NCBI GenBank assembly: GCA_947497675.1
Contig: CANMHY010000073.1
Coordinates: 1-5,370 of the forward strand
DNA length: 5,370 nt
Reading direction: 5' to 3'
From: Alphaproteobacteria bacterium
GTDB lineage: Bacteria > Pseudomonadota > Alphaproteobacteria > 16-39-46
Part shown: positions 4,355-5,370 of the stretch, one piece after another
How the letters are laid out: each line of letters begins with the position of its first letter
Numbering within the stretch: position 1 is the first letter of the stretch
Translations under genes and position numbers: made by a program
The notes under the pieces: generated by a model
Database searches by the model: none
Told to the model about the DNA's origin: nothing
What the model saw: the letters and a program-made list of their open reading frames with translations, nothing else

Positions 4355-5370
4355 ATGGAAGAATTTTTAGTGTCCAAAGATCTCTTTATTGAAGTGCTTC
4401 TGCCTCTCCCTTTGGACCGCGTTTATACGTATAGGGTTCCTGCACATCTTACCCTTCAAAAGGGAAGTTTTATCAATGTTTCTTTTGGAGGGCGCTCTGC
4501 CATTGGAATTGTTTGGGAACTTCTTGAAAAGAGACCAGATTTTGAGACAATTAAAGACGTGAGCGATGTTCTTCCCCTTGCGCCGCTGTCTGAGGCTCTT
4601 TGTAATTTAATTGATTGGGTTGCAAGATATACCCTTTCTCCAAAAGGATCTGTTTTAAAGCTTGCCATGGGAGAGGCCAGTCTTTTCAAATCCCCAAAAC
4701 GTCTTTCGAAAAAGAAGGCTTTCCCAGACGTTGAAGACAGGGTGAAGGAGACGCTCAAAGAAACCTCTCTGCTCTTTACCAAAGCCCAATCAGATATTAT
4801 TGAAAGGCTCAGACAAGAACTCCAGACGGAGCGTTTTTCAGTAACGCTTTTAGATGGCGTGACGGGGTCTGGCAAGACAGAAGTCTACTTTGAGGCCATG
4901 GATTTTATTTTAAAGCAGAAAGGCCAAGTTCTTGTTCTTCTCCCTGAGATTTCTTTAAGTGCCCAGTGGATGGATCGATTTAAAGGAAGATTCGGCTTTG
5001 AGCCTCTTGTCTGGCATTCCGATTTAGGGGCTTCAGCACGTAAAGCTTGCTGGGAAAAAGTGACAGAAAAAGAAGCTCTGGTTGTTGTGGGGGCCCGTTC
5101 CGCTCTTTTTCTTCCCTTTTCCAACCTCAAGTTTATTGTGGTCGACGAAGAACATGATATGAGTTTTAAGCAGGACGAAGGTGTCCTCTATAACGCACGC
5201 GATATGGCCATTGTACGCGCTAAAATTGAAAATATAGCGATTCTTTTGGCCTCCGCGACGCCGAGTTTAGAAAGCCGTCTCAATGCAAAATCAGGTCGGT
5301 TTCATCTCATGCAGATGGGTGAGCGCGCGCAATTAGCCCTTTTGCCAGAGATTGAAGCTATTGATATGCG
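4355..5370 (+). CDS. priA: Primosomal protein N' (replication restart helicase PriA), 5' part
   Basis: The open frame runs from ATG 4355 to the window end: 338 full codons plus two bases, with no stop. PriA is a 3'-5' superfamily 2 DNA helicase that recognises stalled forks and reloads the replisome. Residues 10-105 match its N-terminal 3'-end-binding domain (VLLPLPLDRVYTYRVP at 14-29, SFGGRSAIGIV at 43-53). Then come Walker A GVTGSGKT (168-175, Lys174), motif Ia LLPEISL (195-201), GARSALFLPF (246-255), Walker B DEEH (264-267), and motif III ASATPSLES (299-307). The zinc-binding and C-terminal helicase parts would lie beyond the window. The Walker lysine comes about 56 residues earlier than in E. 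coli PriA (Lys230), so the winged-helix region is short. ATG 4355 has no Shine-Dalgarno; GTG 4370 follows GGAAG (4357-4361) by eight bases and is a credible alternative start. It is divergent from the transaldolase gene. Confidence 0.96.
   Translation, partial: MEEFLVSKDLFIEVLLPLPLDRVYTYRVPAHLTLQKGSFINVSFGGRSAIGIVWELLEKRPDFETIKDVSDVLPLAPLSEALCNLIDWVARYTLSPKGSVLKLAMGEASLFKSPKRLSKKKAFPDVEDRVKETLKETSLLFTKAQSDIIERLRQELQTERFSVTLLDGVTGSGKTEVYFEAMDFILKQKGQVLVLLPEISLSAQWMDRFKGRFGFEPLVWHSDLGASARKACWEKVTEKEALVVVGARSALFLPFSNLKFIVVDEEHDMSFKQDEGVLYNARDMAIVRAKIENIAILLASATPSLESRLNAKSGRFHLMQMGERAQLALLPEIEAIDM

Noticed and set aside
4456..5130. Minus-strand frames of 139 and 81 codons opposite priA
   Set aside because: They lie antisense to clear PriA helicase motifs and show no domain; they are shadows of the plus-strand gene.
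1..5370. CRISPR array, insertion sequence, integrase or attachment-site duplication near the tRNA
   Set aside because: No spaced direct repeats, transposase-like frame, or second copy of the tRNA 3' end was found in the window.

Overview
The window reads as a stretch of an AT-rich (roughly 40% GC by eye) alphaproteobacterial chromosome. Two things point there: a short transaldolase of the Fsa/TalC/MipB type next to priA, a pairing I recall as common in Alphaproteobacteria, and a stand-alone HAD domain of the type normally fused to UbiA-like prenyltransferases in Gram-negative bacteria. The base composition would suit an AT-rich lineage such as Holosporales or Rickettsiales, but that is inference from composition and gene content only.

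Layout, left to right. Bases 1-224 carry no convincing gene. They hold a cluster of DnaA-box-like 9-mers (one perfect), a strong imperfect hairpin, and a good sigma70-type promoter. This promoter drives a complete tRNA-Gln(UUG) gene at 225-299. From 417 to 3465 lies a same-strand, closely spaced cluster of three genes: a polytopic inner-membrane protein resembling GT-C glycosyltransferases, a 184-residue HAD phosphatase domain, and a membrane-anchored GT-A-like glycosyltransferase. A 17-codon reading frame bridges the first two genes, overlapping the stop of one and the start of the next. The cluster ends at a strong bidirectional intrinsic terminator at about 3563-3600, shared with the convergent transaldolase gene (4297 to 3635, minus strand). 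Divergent from that gene, priA starts at about 4355 on the plus strand and runs off the window end. Its first 338 codons include the N-terminal DNA-binding domain and helicase motifs I, Ia, II and III.

How they fit together. The three-gene cluster is best read as an envelope-glycan module. The HAD domain belongs to the group linked to polyprenyl-phosphate-phosphoribose chemistry, GT-C enzymes use polyprenyl-phosphate sugars, and the GT-A-like protein is tethered to the membrane. No UbiA-type partner is in view, so the pathway is a hypothesis. The transaldolase (pentose-phosphate metabolism) and PriA (replication restart) are housekeeping genes. The most notable points are the orphan HAD domain within a glycosyltransferase operon, the possible translational relay through the 17-codon frame, and the DnaA-box cluster beside the tRNA.
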